Below, piece by piece: positions 1 to 8,922 of a stretch of 64,000 nucleotides of DNA. The translations under genes and the position numbers were made by a program. Every line of letters starts with the position of its first letter. Positions within the stretch are counted from its first letter, which is position 1. The DNA is taken from assembly GCF_002101785.1 (NCBI RefSeq), contig NZ_LQPJ01000098.1, positions 62,001 to 126,000 of the forward strand, given 5' to 3'. Origin of the DNA: Mycobacterium palustre. GTDB taxonomy: Bacteria > Actinomycetota > Actinomycetes > Mycobacteriales > Mycobacteriaceae. Below the pieces are notes generated by a model. The model had not been told where the DNA came from, did not search any database, and saw nothing but the letters and a program-made list of their open reading frames with translations.

Positions 1-953
1 GTCAGCGAATGCACAAATCCCTGCGGCAACGCCAGCAGGCTGGCGCTCGAGGCGATGATCAGCACCGCCGAGAAGGTGACGGTGCGGCCGGCCGTCATCA
101 CCGTGCGCCGCACCGCCGCCTCGGTGTCGTAGCCCTCGGCGATCTCCTCCCGGAACCGGCTGACCACGAACAGCCCGTAGTCGATGGCGATGCCGAGGCC
201 GATCAGCGACACCACCGGCTGGGCGAAGTAGTGCACCGGGCCGAAAATCGCGACGAACCGCAGGATGCCCAGCGCGCCGGCGATGCTCAGCCCGCCCACC
301 ATCACCGGCAGGCCGGCGGCGATCGCGCCGCCGAACACCAAGAACAACACGACCGTCACCGCCGGCAGCGCGAGCACCTCCATGCGGCGCTGGTCGGTGG
401 CGATGGTCCCGGTCAGGGCGTTGGCGATCGGCTCGAGGCCGGCCAGCTGAACCTTGCCGCCGTCGAGCTTCTGCAGGTCGGGCGCGATCGTCTTGTAGTT
501 GTTGAGGATCGTGTCGTCGTCGTCGCCCTTCAGTGGGATGGACACGAAGGTGTGCTTCTTGTCTTCGGTCGCCATCCCCTTGATCAGCGGGGGCGCGTCG
601 GCCGGGTCGGCCACCGCCAGCCAGCCCGCCCACCCGACGACCTGGTTGGGGTGGTCGTTCTTGAACTTGTTGAGCTCGTCGACGATCTTCTGCTTCCATG
701 CCGGGTCGTCGACGGTCTTGCCGTCGGGAGCGGTGAAGGTGGCGACGATGTGGCTGGTGCGGTCGCGGCCGTAGGTCTGGTCGCCCAGCACCGAGGCCTT
801 GACCGACTGGCTGCCGTCGTCGTAGAAACCGCTCTGGGTAACGTGCTTTCCCAGGCTCAGCCCGAAGACGCCGCCGCCGAGGCACAGAGCCACCATGACC
901 CCGATTACGATGTACCGGTAGCGGTACACAGTTCGACCCCACCAGGCGAACAC
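1..953 (-). CDS. mmpL3: MmpL3, trehalose monomycolate flippase (N-terminal part, cut by window edge)
   Basis: RND-type inner-membrane transporter that moves trehalose monomycolate across the membrane for mycolate assembly; essential in mycobacteria. A GTG start at 953 gives MFAWWGRTVYRYRYIVIG, the family N-terminus, and an AAGGAG site lies just upstream (959-964). About 317 codons are present: TM1 (residues ~12-35), the first porter domain, and TM2 onward. The segment GLGIAIDYGLFVVSRFREE near residue 250 holds the Asp-Tyr pair of the proton relay. The C-terminal half, including the second Asp-Tyr pair, lies outside the window. It is probably the last gene of a trmB-NYN-mmpL3 unit; the gap to the NYN gene is 61 bp. 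Confidence 0.97.
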   Translation of the reverse strand, partial: MFAWWGRTVYRYRYIVIGVMVALCLGGGVFGLSLGKHVTQSGFYDDGSQSVKASVLGDQTYGRDRTSHIVATFTAPDGKTVDDPAWKQKIVDELNKFKNDHPNQVVGWAGWLAVADPADAPPLIKGMATEDKKHTFVSIPLKGDDDDTILNNYKTIAPDLQKLDGGKVQLAGLEPIANALTGTIATDQRRMEVLALPAVTVVLFLVFGGAIAAGLPVMVGGLSIAGALGILRFVAIFGPVHYFAQPVVSLIGLGIAIDYGLFVVSRFREEIAEGYDTEAAVRRTVMTAGRTVTFSAVLIIASSASLLALPQGFVHSL

Positions 954-1014
954 GTGAGCTCCTTACTGGATCGAATGTGACCCGCGCTGTGTCATTGGAG
1001 TTCCGCCGCCAGTC

Positions 1015-1728
1015 TCACACACGCGTGGTCAACAGTGCGGACAGCGGCCGGAACGGCTGCAGCCACGCCCCCTGGTCAGGCAGCGAATCTAGCCCGATTC
1101 GCGGCAACGGTTCCCGGAACACACCCGCGATGTCTTCCAGGTCGACGAAGTCCAAGGTATCCGACGCTAGCGCCCAACTCGCGTGTTCGCGAAATCCGAT
1201 CACCTGAACGCCGATGCCGGTGCGTGCGATCTCCTGCAGCGGCTGGCGGAACGCCTGCCCGTCCGCGGAGGCCACGACCAGCGCCGCCAGCCCCTCGGAA
1301 CGCCGCCGTTCGATGTGCGCGAGCATGTCGCGGTCGACGTCGCTGTCCTCGTCGATCTTCGGCTTGGCGAACACGGCGAAGCCGACGTTGCGCAGCGCGT
1401 CCACCCAGGGCCGGACCACCTCGGCGCTGCCGGGCGCGATGTTGGTGAAGACGGTGGCCTCGGGTTCGATCACGACGCCCGGGCGGGCCGCGCTGACCTC
1501 GGCCGTGCGCGCCAGCAGCCACCGGCCGAGGGCGTCGAACCGCGGCCGTTCCAGGGCGGTCGGCCGGCGACCGAGGATGGAACCCAGGCCCATGTCGAGG
1601 TTGGGCGCGTCCCACACCAAAAGGACGCGACCGCCGGGGGTGGGGAAGCTGTTCAGGCCCTCGGCCGACAGGACGGCCGGCGATTCCAGGGATTCCGGTG
1701 CGGTTTCTTCCGTCAGGCTCATGCTCAT
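1015..1728 (-). CDS. NYN-domain protein (Rv0207c orthologue)
   Basis: A 237-residue protein of the NYN (PIN-like nuclease) fold. It has the strand and acidic motif LLVWDAPNLDMGLGSILG at residues ~36-53, a second acidic patch EDSDVDRDMLAHI near residue 130, and LAALVVASADGQAF near 150. Such Asp clusters bind metal in RNA-cleaving NYN/PIN enzymes, so an RNase is possible, but no substrate is known. It starts 3 bp after the trmB stop (TAG then GCG then ATG), so it is probably co-translated with trmB and precedes mmpL3. A second in-frame ATG lies two codons downstream. Confidence 0.88.
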   Translation of the reverse strand: MSMSLTEETAPESLESPAVLSAEGLNSFPTPGGRVLLVWDAPNLDMGLGSILGRRPTALERPRFDALGRWLLARTAEVSAARPGVVIEPEATVFTNIAPGSAEVVRPWVDALRNVGFAVFAKPKIDEDSDVDRDMLAHIERRRSEGLAALVVASADGQAFRQPLQEIARTGIGVQVIGFREHASWALASDTLDFVDLEDIAGVFREPLPRIGLDSLPDQGAWLQPFRPLSALLTTRV

Positions 1729-1731
1729 CGC

Positions 1732-2505
1732 CTACTCATGGTCTGAATGTCGAAGCCAAATGAATTCGGTCACGGCGCTGCCCGCTTCTTGGGCCTTCGT
1801 CTCGTACTTGGTGGTGGGCCGGGCGACCGAGATCGGCAGGCGGTCGCCCGGCTCGGCGCGTCGCAGCCGCGGTTCGGCGTCACCGACGTCGCCGATGTGC
1901 TCGGCGTAGCCGGGGTGGTCCGTGGCGGCGTGCAGGACACCGCCAGGGAGTAGCCGGTCGGCGATCAGGCCAATCGTGCCGGTTTGCAGGAACCGGCGCT
2001 TGTGGTGGCGGGCCTTGGGCCACGGGTCGGGGAAGAAGACCCGCACGCCGGTCAGCGAGGCGGGCGCGATGAGGTGGGCCAGCACGTCGACCGCGTTTCC
2101 GTGGATCAGCCGGATGTTGCGAACGCCTTCGCGGTCGATCGCCGAGAGCAGCTGCGCCAGGCCCCGTCGGTAGACCTCGACCGCGATCACGTCGACGCCG
2201 GGCTCGTCGGCGGCCATCGCCAGCGTGGATGTGCCGCTGCCGCAACCGATTTCGAGAACTACGGGCGCCCGACGGCCGAACCAGGCGCCGGTGTCCAGCG
2301 GTTCGCGATCCCCGGCGTGGCTGCCCAGCGAGAGGCCCAGCCTCGGCCAGAGCCGCTCCCAGGTTTCGCGTTGGCCGCCCGAAAGGGTGGACCGCCGCGA
2401 GCGGAAACTCGTGGTGGGAAGGGGACGGCGTTCGTCGGTACCCAGGCCTGTTTCCACCTCCGCCGGCGCGTCGGGACACGTCCTGACCCCGGGTTGCGCA
2501 TGCAT
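1732..2505 (-). CDS. trmB: tRNA (guanine-N7-)-methyltransferase TrmB
   Basis: SAM-dependent enzyme making m7G46 in tRNA. Motif I is VVLEIGCGSGTSTLAMA (residues ~74-90). The family signature VFFPDPWPKARHHKRR is complete, and the C-terminal ATDHPGYAEH and KYETKAQ motifs are present. The open frame continues upstream to 2865, but homology only begins at MHAQPGV, so the ATG at 2505 is chosen (257 aa, close to the ~263 aa of the M. tuberculosis protein). It heads the leftward unit trmB-NYN-mmpL3 and diverges from the GTPase-like pair across a 169-bp gap. Confidence 0.95.
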   Translation of the reverse strand: MHAQPGVRTCPDAPAEVETGLGTDERRPLPTTSFRSRRSTLSGGQRETWERLWPRLGLSLGSHAGDREPLDTGAWFGRRAPVVLEIGCGSGTSTLAMAADEPGVDVIAVEVYRRGLAQLLSAIDREGVRNIRLIHGNAVDVLAHLIAPASLTGVRVFFPDPWPKARHHKRRFLQTGTIGLIADRLLPGGVLHAATDHPGYAEHIGDVGDAEPRLRRAEPGDRLPISVARPTTKYETKAQEAGSAVTEFIWLRHSDHE

Positions 2506-2674
2506 TTGTCCATGGTGGCCTATGAACCGCCGGGGTTGCCGCCCCTGGTCCAGATTGATACCCAACAGTTGCCTTCGGCTGGTAACGGGGGGCCGGTGGC
2601 TCGCATCTCGCCGATGCAAATGCCACCATGCGGGGAACAACGCCGGCGGGTCGATCGGATCTAATGGGCAGGAC

Positions 2675-3742
2675 ATGACGGGACTAGGGCACCGAACCTT
2701 CGCCGACGAGCTGGCGCGCTTCGCCGCCGGGCGCGCGGACCCGCGCGTGAGTGCGATCGCGGAGCGGGCCGGCGCGCCGCTGCGCGTCGCCGTCCGCGGG
2801 CGCCCGACCGTGGGGCGCCGCACGGTGGCGCGGGCCCTGGACGTGGCCGGAAAGGCCCGCGGCATCCGGGTGGCGAGCGGAAAGACGCCCGCCGACGTCG
2901 TCGTCTATGTCACCGCGGAGGTGCTCAAGCCCGAAGATGTCGACGCGATCGCCACCGCCGGGCTCCCGGTGCTGGCCGTGCTGAACAAGGCCGACCTGAC
3001 CGGCTCGCTTTCCGGGCGGGCCGGTGACGGGCCGATCGGGGCGGCCCGGGGCCGCTGCGCCCGGCTCGCGGAGCTGGTTCGCGCGCCCGTGGAGCCGATG
3101 ATCGGCCTGCTCGCCGTGACCGCCCTGGACGGCCTGGACGCCGCCCTGTGGGCGGCGCTGCGGGAGCTGGCCGCCGACCCGGAGGGCGCCGGCGCCCTCG
3201 ACGGGTCGTTTGCTGGCTTCATGGCAGCGAACAACGCCGTGCCGGCCGAGCTGCGGTCGCGGTTGCTGGCAACCCTGGACCTGTTCGGCACGGCGGTGAG
3301 CATCGCGGCGCTGCGTCGGGGTGCGGCGCCGGCGCAGGTCCGGGCGCTGCTGCGCCGGATCAGCGGGGTGGACGCCGTCCTGGGCCAGATCTCGGTCGCC
3401 GGGGCCGAGGCGCGCTACCGGCGCGTGCTTGCGGCCGTCGCGGAACTGCAGGCGCTGGCCGTCACCGCAGACGAGACTTCCCAAGCCATCGCCGGGTTCC
3501 TGGCCGGCGACGACGCCGTGGTCGCCCGCATGGCCGCCGCCGTCGCCGTGGCCGAGGCGGCCGGGCTGCGCGTCGACCCCGCCACCGACGCGGCCGCCCA
3601 CCTGCCGCGGGCCGTGCGCTGGCAGCGCTACAGCCGCGGCCCGGTGAGCGACCTGCATCGCGCCTGCGGCGCCGACATCGCCCGCGGGTCGCTGCGGCTG
3701 TGGTCGCGGGCCGGCGGGCCGCTGCCCGGGGGGTCCCGATGA
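2675..3742 (+). CDS. Degenerate dynamin-like GTPase, first of a pair (Rv0209 orthologue)
   Basis: A 355-residue protein usually called hypothetical. The N-terminus contains GRPTVGRRT (residues ~38-46), which has P-loop spacing but Arg where Lys is expected. It is followed by DVVVYVTAEVLKPEDVD and a good G4-type NKAD motif (LPVLAVLNKADLTG), then VTALDG as a G5-like element. The remainder is helical and Ala-rich, as in the stalk of bacterial dynamin-like proteins. Its stop overlaps the next gene's ATG (ATGA), and the partner has the same layout plus membrane helices. The dynamin assignment is my inference from motif order, and nucleotide binding may be lost. Confidence 0.85.
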   Translation: MTGLGHRTFADELARFAAGRADPRVSAIAERAGAPLRVAVRGRPTVGRRTVARALDVAGKARGIRVASGKTPADVVVYVTAEVLKPEDVDAIATAGLPVLAVLNKADLTGSLSGRAGDGPIGAARGRCARLAELVRAPVEPMIGLLAVTALDGLDAALWAALRELAADPEGAGALDGSFAGFMAANNAVPAELRSRLLATLDLFGTAVSIAALRRGAAPAQVRALLRRISGVDAVLGQISVAGAEARYRRVLAAVAELQALAVTADETSQAIAGFLAGDDAVVARMAAAVAVAEAAGLRVDPATDAAAHLPRAVRWQRYSRGPVSDLHRACGADIARGSLRLWSRAGGPLPGGSR

Positions 3743-5280
3743 GCGACGACCCGACCGCCCAGGTGGACGCGCTGGTGGCGGGCATCGGGCCCCGGCTCGA
3801 CGCGCCCGCCGTCACCCGCCGCGACGTGGTGTTGGTGACCGGGCCCTGGCTGGCGGGGGTGACCGCGGTGGTGGCGGCGCTGCGCGAGCGGCTGCCCCAG
3901 CACAAGTTCGTCGAGTCGGCGGACCTGGGGCCCGGCGAGGCGCCGACCGCCGTGGTGTTCGTCGTGTCCGCGGCGGCCGCGCTGACCGCCTCCGACTGCG
4001 CCCTGCTGGACGCCGCGGCCGAGCACACCGATGCGGTGGTGGGCGTGGTGTCCAAGATCGACGTGCACCGCAACTGGCCCGACGTGCTGGCCGCCAACCG
4101 CGACGCCCTGGCCGCGCACGCCCCGCGCTACGGGCAGGTGCCGTGGGTCGGCGCGGCGGCCCTGCCCGACCTCGGTGAGCCGATCGTCGACGACCTGGTG
4201 GGCACCGTCGCGGCGCGGCTGGCCGACCCCGACCTCGCCCGGCGAAACAGGCTGCGGGCGTGGGAGTCCCGCCTGCAGACGGTCGTCCGGCGGATCGACC
4301 GCGACGCCGAGGGCGTCGGCCGGCGGGCGCGGGTCGACGCGTTGCGCGAGGAGCGCAGCACCGCCCTGCGCCAGCGCCGCCAGGCCAAGACCGAGCGCAC
4401 CATCACCCTGCGCGGCCAGATTCAGCAGGCCCGGGTGCAGCTGTCCTACTTCGCGCGCAACCGCTGCAGCTCGGTGCGCACCGAGCTGCAGGAGGACGCG
4501 GCGGGCCTGTCCCGGCGCAAGATGGCGGGTTTTGAGGCCTACACCCGCGGCCGGGTCGACGAGGTGGTCGCCGAGGTGAGCGAGGGCACCACCACCCAGC
4601 TCGCGGATGTCGCGCAGGTGTTGGGCGTCCCGGTGGCCCCGCAGCCGACCGAGGGCGCTGAGCAGCTGCCGACGGTCGACCTCCCGCCCCCGCCGCTGAA
4701 GTCGCGGCGGCAGGAGACCTGGCTGATGATGCTTCTCGGCGCCGGGTTCGGGCTGGGCGTGGCGCTGACGCTGAGCCGGCTGGTGGGCGGCCTGGCCGCG
4801 CGGCTGAGCCCCGCGCTGGCGATCGCCGGCGCCGCGGCGTGCGTGGCGATCGGGCTGGCGGTCACCTTCGTGGTGATCCACATCCGGGGCCTGCTGCGCG
4901 ACCGGGCGTTGCTGGACAGATGGGTCGGCGAGGCGACGGCATCCCTGCAGGCGGTGGTCGAGGAGCTGGTCGCCACCCGCGTGCTGGCCGCCGAGTCGAT
5001 GCTGAGCACCGCGCTGATCGCCCGGGACGAGGCCGAAAACGCGCAGCTGGGCGAGCGGGTCAGCGCGATCGACAGCGAACTGCGCGAGCACGCGATCGCG
5101 GCGGCCCGGGCGGCGGCGGTGCGGGACCGGGAGATGCCCACGGTTAAGGCCGCGCTAAACGCCGTGCGAGCGGAGCTGGGGGAACCGGGTGTACCCCCGG
5201 CCGAAAGCCCCGGCCCGGACGCGGGCGGGGACGACACCGAGGAAACGGCTTCAAGGAGCGCGAATGACGACGATTCGTGA
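3739..5280 (+). CDS. Degenerate dynamin-like GTPase with membrane hairpin (Rv0210 orthologue)
   Basis: 513 residues, translationally coupled to the preceding gene. The P-loop position reads GPWLAGVT (residues ~34-41), so the Lys is missing. TAVVFVVSAAAALTASD and the G4-like SKID (VVGVVSKIDVHRNW) follow. Residues ~170-310 form charged helices with conserved Arg and Cys. Two adjacent membrane segments lie at ~333-385, then a second helical region and an acidic tail ending NDDDS. G-domain, helices, hydrophobic hairpin, helices is the layout of bacterial dynamin-like proteins such as the IniA/IniC class. Function unproven. An older start upstream would overlap the first gene heavily and is rejected. 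Confidence 0.87.
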   Translation: MSDDPTAQVDALVAGIGPRLDAPAVTRRDVVLVTGPWLAGVTAVVAALRERLPQHKFVESADLGPGEAPTAVVFVVSAAAALTASDCALLDAAAEHTDAVVGVVSKIDVHRNWPDVLAANRDALAAHAPRYGQVPWVGAAALPDLGEPIVDDLVGTVAARLADPDLARRNRLRAWESRLQTVVRRIDRDAEGVGRRARVDALREERSTALRQRRQAKTERTITLRGQIQQARVQLSYFARNRCSSVRTELQEDAAGLSRRKMAGFEAYTRGRVDEVVAEVSEGTTTQLADVAQVLGVPVAPQPTEGAEQLPTVDLPPPPLKSRRQETWLMMLLGAGFGLGVALTLSRLVGGLAARLSPALAIAGAAACVAIGLAVTFVVIHIRGLLRDRALLDRWVGEATASLQAVVEELVATRVLAAESMLSTALIARDEAENAQLGERVSAIDSELREHAIAAARAAAVRDREMPTVKAALNAVRAELGEPGVPPAESPGPDAGGDDTEETASRSANDDDS

Positions 5281-5460
5281 CGTTCGGTGAGGCTTCTGAA
5301 TCGTTGTTGTGAGGAGGCTTATACCCGCCCGAGACCTCCCCGACAAGTCGGCCACGATAACCTGTAGTTAACGCCACCATGTAAACAGTTGTGTGGGCGA
5401 ATGCATACCCGAAGCGAAGAGCTGCCCGTAGCCAGGCAGTAGAACCCACAGGAGAGTTCG

Positions 5461-7290
5461 ATGACTTCAGCGACCATTCCCGGTCTGGACAGCGCCCCTA
5501 CCGATCACCAGGGCCTGCTTGCATGGGTAGCGGAGGTCGCCGAGCTCACCCAGCCGGACCGGGTGGTATTCGCTGACGGCTCCGACGAGGAGTGGAAGCG
5601 GCTCACCGACGAGCTCGTCGAGGCGGGCACGTTCAAGCGGCTGAACCCGAAGAAGTACCCGAACTCGTTTTTGGCGCTGTCGGATCCGTCCGACGTGGCG
5701 CGGGTGGAATCCCGGACCTTCATCTGTTCGGAGCGGCAGGAGGACGCCGGCCCCACCAACAACTGGATGGACCCCGCCGAGATGCGGTCCACGATGACCG
5801 AGCTGTACCGGGGCTGCATGCGCGGCCGCACCATGTGGGTGGTCCCGTTCTGCATGGGCCCGCTCGGCGCCGAGGACCCGAAGCTGGGCGTGGAGATCAC
5901 CGACTCCGAATACGTCGTGGTGTCCATGAAGGTGATGACCCGGATGGGCAAGGCCGCGCTGGAGAAGATGGGCGACGACGGGTTCTTCGTCAAGGCGCTG
6001 CACTCCGTCGGCGCCCCCCTGGAGCCGGGCCAAAAGGACGTCCCGTGGCCGTGCAACGACACCAAGTACATCACCCACTTCCCGGAGACCCGCGAGATCT
6101 GGAGCTACGGCTCCGGCTACGGCGGCAACGCGCTGCTGGGCAAGAAGTGCTACTCGCTGCGCATCGCCTCGGCGATGGCCCACGACGAGGGCTGGCTCGC
6201 CGAGCACATGTTGATCCTCAAACTGATCTCCCCGGAGAACAAGGCCTACTACTTCGCCGCGGCGTTCCCGTCGGCGTGCGGCAAGACCAACCTCGCCATG
6301 CTGCAGCCGACCATCCCGGGCTGGCGCGCCGAGACCCTCGGTGACGACATCGCCTGGATGCGTTTCGGCAAGGACGGCCGGCTGTACGCGGTCAACCCGG
6401 AGTTCGGCTTCTTCGGGGTCGCGCCCGGCACCAACTGGAAGTCCAACCCCAACGCCATGCGCACGATCTCCGCGGGCAACACCGTCTTCACCAACGTCGC
6501 GCTGACCGACGACGACGAGGTGTGGTGGGAAGGCCTGGAGGGCGAGCCGGACCACCTGATCGACTGGAGAGGCGACGATTGGTACATCCGCGAGACGGAA
6601 ACCAAAGCGGCCCACCCGAATTCGCGTTACTGCACACCGATGTCGCAGTGCCCGATCCTGGCGCCGGAGTGGGACGACCCGCAGGGCGTGCCGATCTCCG
6701 GCATCCTGTTCGGCGCCCGCCGCAAGACCACGGTGCCGCTGGTGACCCAGGCGCGCGACTGGCAGCACGGCGTGTTCATGGGCGCCACCATGGGCAGCGA
6801 GCAGACCGCCGCCGCCGAGGGCAAGGTCGGCACGGTGCGCCGCGACCCGATGGCCATGCTGCCGTTCCTGGGCTACCACGTCGCCGACTACTTCCAGCAC
6901 TGGCTCGACCTGGGCAAGAACTCCGACGAGTCCAAGCTGCCGAAGGTGTTCTTCGTCAACTGGTTCCGCCGGGGCGAGAAGGGCGAGTTCCTCTGGCCCG
7001 GGTTCGGTGAGAACAGCCGCGTGCTGAAGTGGATCGTCGACCGCATCGAGCACCGGGCCGGCGGCCAGGACACCCCGATCGGCATCGTGCCCACCGCCGC
7101 GGACCTGGACCTGGACGGCCTGGACGTCAAAAGCGACGACGTCGCCAAGGCGCTGGCGGTCAACGCCGACGAGTGGCGTCAGGAACTGCCGCTGATCGAG
7201 GAGTGGTTCGAGTTTGTGGGCGACAAGCTGCCCACCGGCGTCAAGGACGAGTTCGAGGCGCTCAAGCAGCGGCTGGCCGACGCCGACTAA
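5461..7290 (+). CDS. pckA: Phosphoenolpyruvate carboxykinase (GTP)
   Basis: Cytosolic enzyme that converts oxaloacetate and GTP to phosphoenolpyruvate, the entry to gluconeogenesis during growth on fatty acids or cholesterol. 609 residues, the usual size for the GTP-dependent class. The kinase-1 P-loop with the reactive Cys is [13 protein letters not shown] (residues ~273-285), followed by the kinase-2 motif [10 protein letters not shown]. Substrate-binding [17 protein letters not shown] is intact. The start is supported by AGGAGAG eight bases upstream. The 180-bp gap before it contains a TAACCT -10-like element at 5358-5363, implying a leader of about 90 nt; nothing more specific is visible there. 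Confidence 0.98.
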   Translation: MTSATIPGLDSAPTDHQGLLAWVAEVAELTQPDRVVFADGSDEEWKRLTDELVEAGTFKRLNPKKYPNSFLALSDPSDVARVESRTFICSERQEDAGPTNNWMDPAEMRSTMTELYRGCMRGRTMWVVPFCMGPLGAEDPKLGVEITDSEYVVVSMKVMTRMGKAALEKMGDDGFFVKALHSVGAPLEPGQKDVPWPCNDTKYITHFPETREIWSYGSGYGGNALLGKKCYSLRIASAMAHDEGWLAEHMLILKLISPENKAYYFAAAFPSACGKTNLAMLQPTIPGWRAETLGDDIAWMRFGKDGRLYAVNPEFGFFGVAPGTNWKSNPNAMRTISAGNTVFTNVALTDDDEVWWEGLEGEPDHLIDWRGDDWYIRETETKAAHPNSRYCTPMSQCPILAPEWDDPQGVPISGILFGARRKTTVPLVTQARDWQHGVFMGATMGSEQTAAAEGKVGTVRRDPMAMLPFLGYHVADYFQHWLDLGKNSDESKLPKVFFVNWFRRGEKGEFLWPGFGENSRVLKWIVDRIEHRAGGQDTPIGIVPTAADLDLDGLDVKSDDVAKALAVNADEWRQELPLIEEWFEFVGDKLPTGVKDEFEALKQRLADAD

Positions 7291-7351
7291 CCCGCGCTGG
7301 CGGCCAATCGCCTGCCGCCGCAAGGCATGGATTGGCCGGCCGTGTGCCCGC

Positions 7352-7383
7352 TTGACACCTGTCAACATCGCCGGCGGTACAGT
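7352..7383 (+). promoter_or_regulatory. Candidate promoter and palindromic operator of fadD4
   Basis: TTGACA-CC-TGTCAA (7352-7365) is a perfect 6+2+6 inverted repeat whose left arm is also a consensus -35. A TANNNT-type -10, TACAGT, lies at 7378-7383. Six to seven bases after it comes the ATG of fadD4 at 7390, so transcription would start at or next to the start codon, giving a leaderless mRNA. No Shine-Dalgarno is seen, which agrees. The -35 to -10 spacing (20 bp) is long, so activation or repression at the palindrome is plausible. The binding regulator is unknown. Confidence 0.5.
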
Positions 7384-7389
7384 CGGCGC

Positions 7390-8919
7390 ATGCAGATTCG
7401 CCCCTTCGTCGGGACCGGCAAACCGGCCATCATCCTCTACCCGTCGGGGACCGTCATCACCTTCGACGACCTGGAGGCCCGGGCCAATCGGCTGGCCCAC
7501 CGCTTCCGCCAGGCCGGGCTGCGCGAGGGCGACACCGTCGCGATCCTGATGGAGAACAACGAGCACATCCACGCGGTGATGTGGGCGGCCCGCCGCAGCG
7601 GCCTGTACTACGTGCCGATCAACACCCACCTGACCGCCGCCGAGGCGGCCTACATCATCGACAACAGCAGCGCCAAGGCGATCATCGGCTCGGCGGCGCT
7701 GCGCGACACGTGCGCCGAACTGCGCGACAACCTGCCTAACGGGTTGCCGGAGTTGTTGATCATCGCCTGCAAAACGGGAGAGGCCGATCTGCCCGGCTGG
7801 GAGCGCTACCCGGAATGCGTTGCCCACCAACCGGATACGCCGATCGATGACGAGCTCGAGGGCGACCTGCTGCAGTACTCGTCGGGCACCACCGGCCGGC
7901 CCAAAGGCATCAAACGCGAACTGCCGCATGTCTCCCCGGCCGAGGCGCCCGGCATTATGTCGGCCCTCGTCGAGTTCTGGATGACCCCCGACGCGGTCTA
8001 CCTGAGCCCGGCCCCGCTGTACCACACCGCCCCGTCGGTGTGGTCGATGACCACACAGGCCGGCGGCATCACCACCGTCGTCATGGAGAAGTTCGACCCC
8101 GAGGGAACGCTGGACGCCATCCAGCGCTACCGGGTGACCCACGGCCAGTTCGTGCCCGCCATGTTCACACGCATGCTGAAACTCCCTGCGGCCGTGCGTG
8201 ATTCGTACGACCTGTCCAGCCTCAAGCGGGTGATGCACGCCGCCGCGCCGTGCCCGGTCGAGATCAAGAAGCAGATGATCGACTGGTGGGGTCCGATCAT
8301 CGACGAGTACTACGCGTCCTCCGAGGCGATCGGGTCCACGCTGATCAGTGCCGAGGAGTGGTTGGCCCATCCGGGTTCGGTCGGCAGGCCGATGAACTGC
8401 CAGATCCACATCCTCGGCGAGGACGGCACCGAGCTGCCCCCGGGGCAGGCCGGCGAGATCTACTTCGAGGGCGGGTTCGCCTTCGAATACCTCAACGACC
8501 CGGCGAAGACCGCCGCCTCGCGCGACAAGCACGGCTGGGCCACCGTCGGCGACATCGGCTACCTCGACGACGAGGGCTACCTGTACCTCACCGACCGCCG
8601 CCACCACATGATCATCAGCGGCGGCGTGAACATCTACCCGCAGGAGGCCGAGAACCTTCTGGTCACCCACCCGAAGGTGTTGGACGCCGCCGTGTTCGGC
8701 GTGCCCGACGACGAGATGGGCCAGCGCGTAATGGCGGCCGTGCAGACGGTGGATCCCGCCGACGCCACCGACGAGTTCGCCGACGAGCTGACGGGGTGGC
8801 TGCGGGATCGCCTGGCGCACTACAAATGCCCGCGCACGATCGCCTTCGAGGCGCAGCTGCCGCGCACCGACACCGGAAAGCTCTACAAGAACGGGCTGAC
8901 CGACAAGTACTCGGTGTGA
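7390..8919 (+). CDS. fadD4: Fatty-acid-CoA ligase FadD4
   Basis: Adenylate-forming enzyme that activates a carboxylic acid as acyl-AMP and then acyl-CoA. 509 residues. The ATP-binding P-loop is YSSGTTGRPKG (~163-173). YYASSEAIG is the A5-type motif, TVGDIGYLDDEGYLYLTDRR holds the ribose-binding Asp and hinge, and the C-terminal catalytic Lys lies in DTGKLYK. The start at 7390 fits the leaderless promoter; an upstream start is not supported by homology. In M. tuberculosis nadR and Rv0213c separate pckA and fadD4; here the gap is only 99 bp. Confidence 0.93.
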   Translation: MQIRPFVGTGKPAIILYPSGTVITFDDLEARANRLAHRFRQAGLREGDTVAILMENNEHIHAVMWAARRSGLYYVPINTHLTAAEAAYIIDNSSAKAIIGSAALRDTCAELRDNLPNGLPELLIIACKTGEADLPGWERYPECVAHQPDTPIDDELEGDLLQYSSGTTGRPKGIKRELPHVSPAEAPGIMSALVEFWMTPDAVYLSPAPLYHTAPSVWSMTTQAGGITTVVMEKFDPEGTLDAIQRYRVTHGQFVPAMFTRMLKLPAAVRDSYDLSSLKRVMHAAAPCPVEIKKQMIDWWGPIIDEYYASSEAIGSTLISAEEWLAHPGSVGRPMNCQIHILGEDGTELPPGQAGEIYFEGGFAFEYLNDPAKTAASRDKHGWATVGDIGYLDDEGYLYLTDRRHHMIISGGVNIYPQEAENLLVTHPKVLDAAVFGVPDDEMGQRVMAAVQTVDPADATDEFADELTGWLRDRLAHYKCPRTIAFEAQLPRTDTGKLYKNGLTDKYSV

Positions 8920-8922
8920 GCG

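Noticed and set aside
5467..8820. A 1117-codon open frame on the - strand opposite pckA and fadD4
   Set aside because: Same GC-skew artefact; composition dominated by Arg, Gly, Val and His, and both genes opposite are certain.
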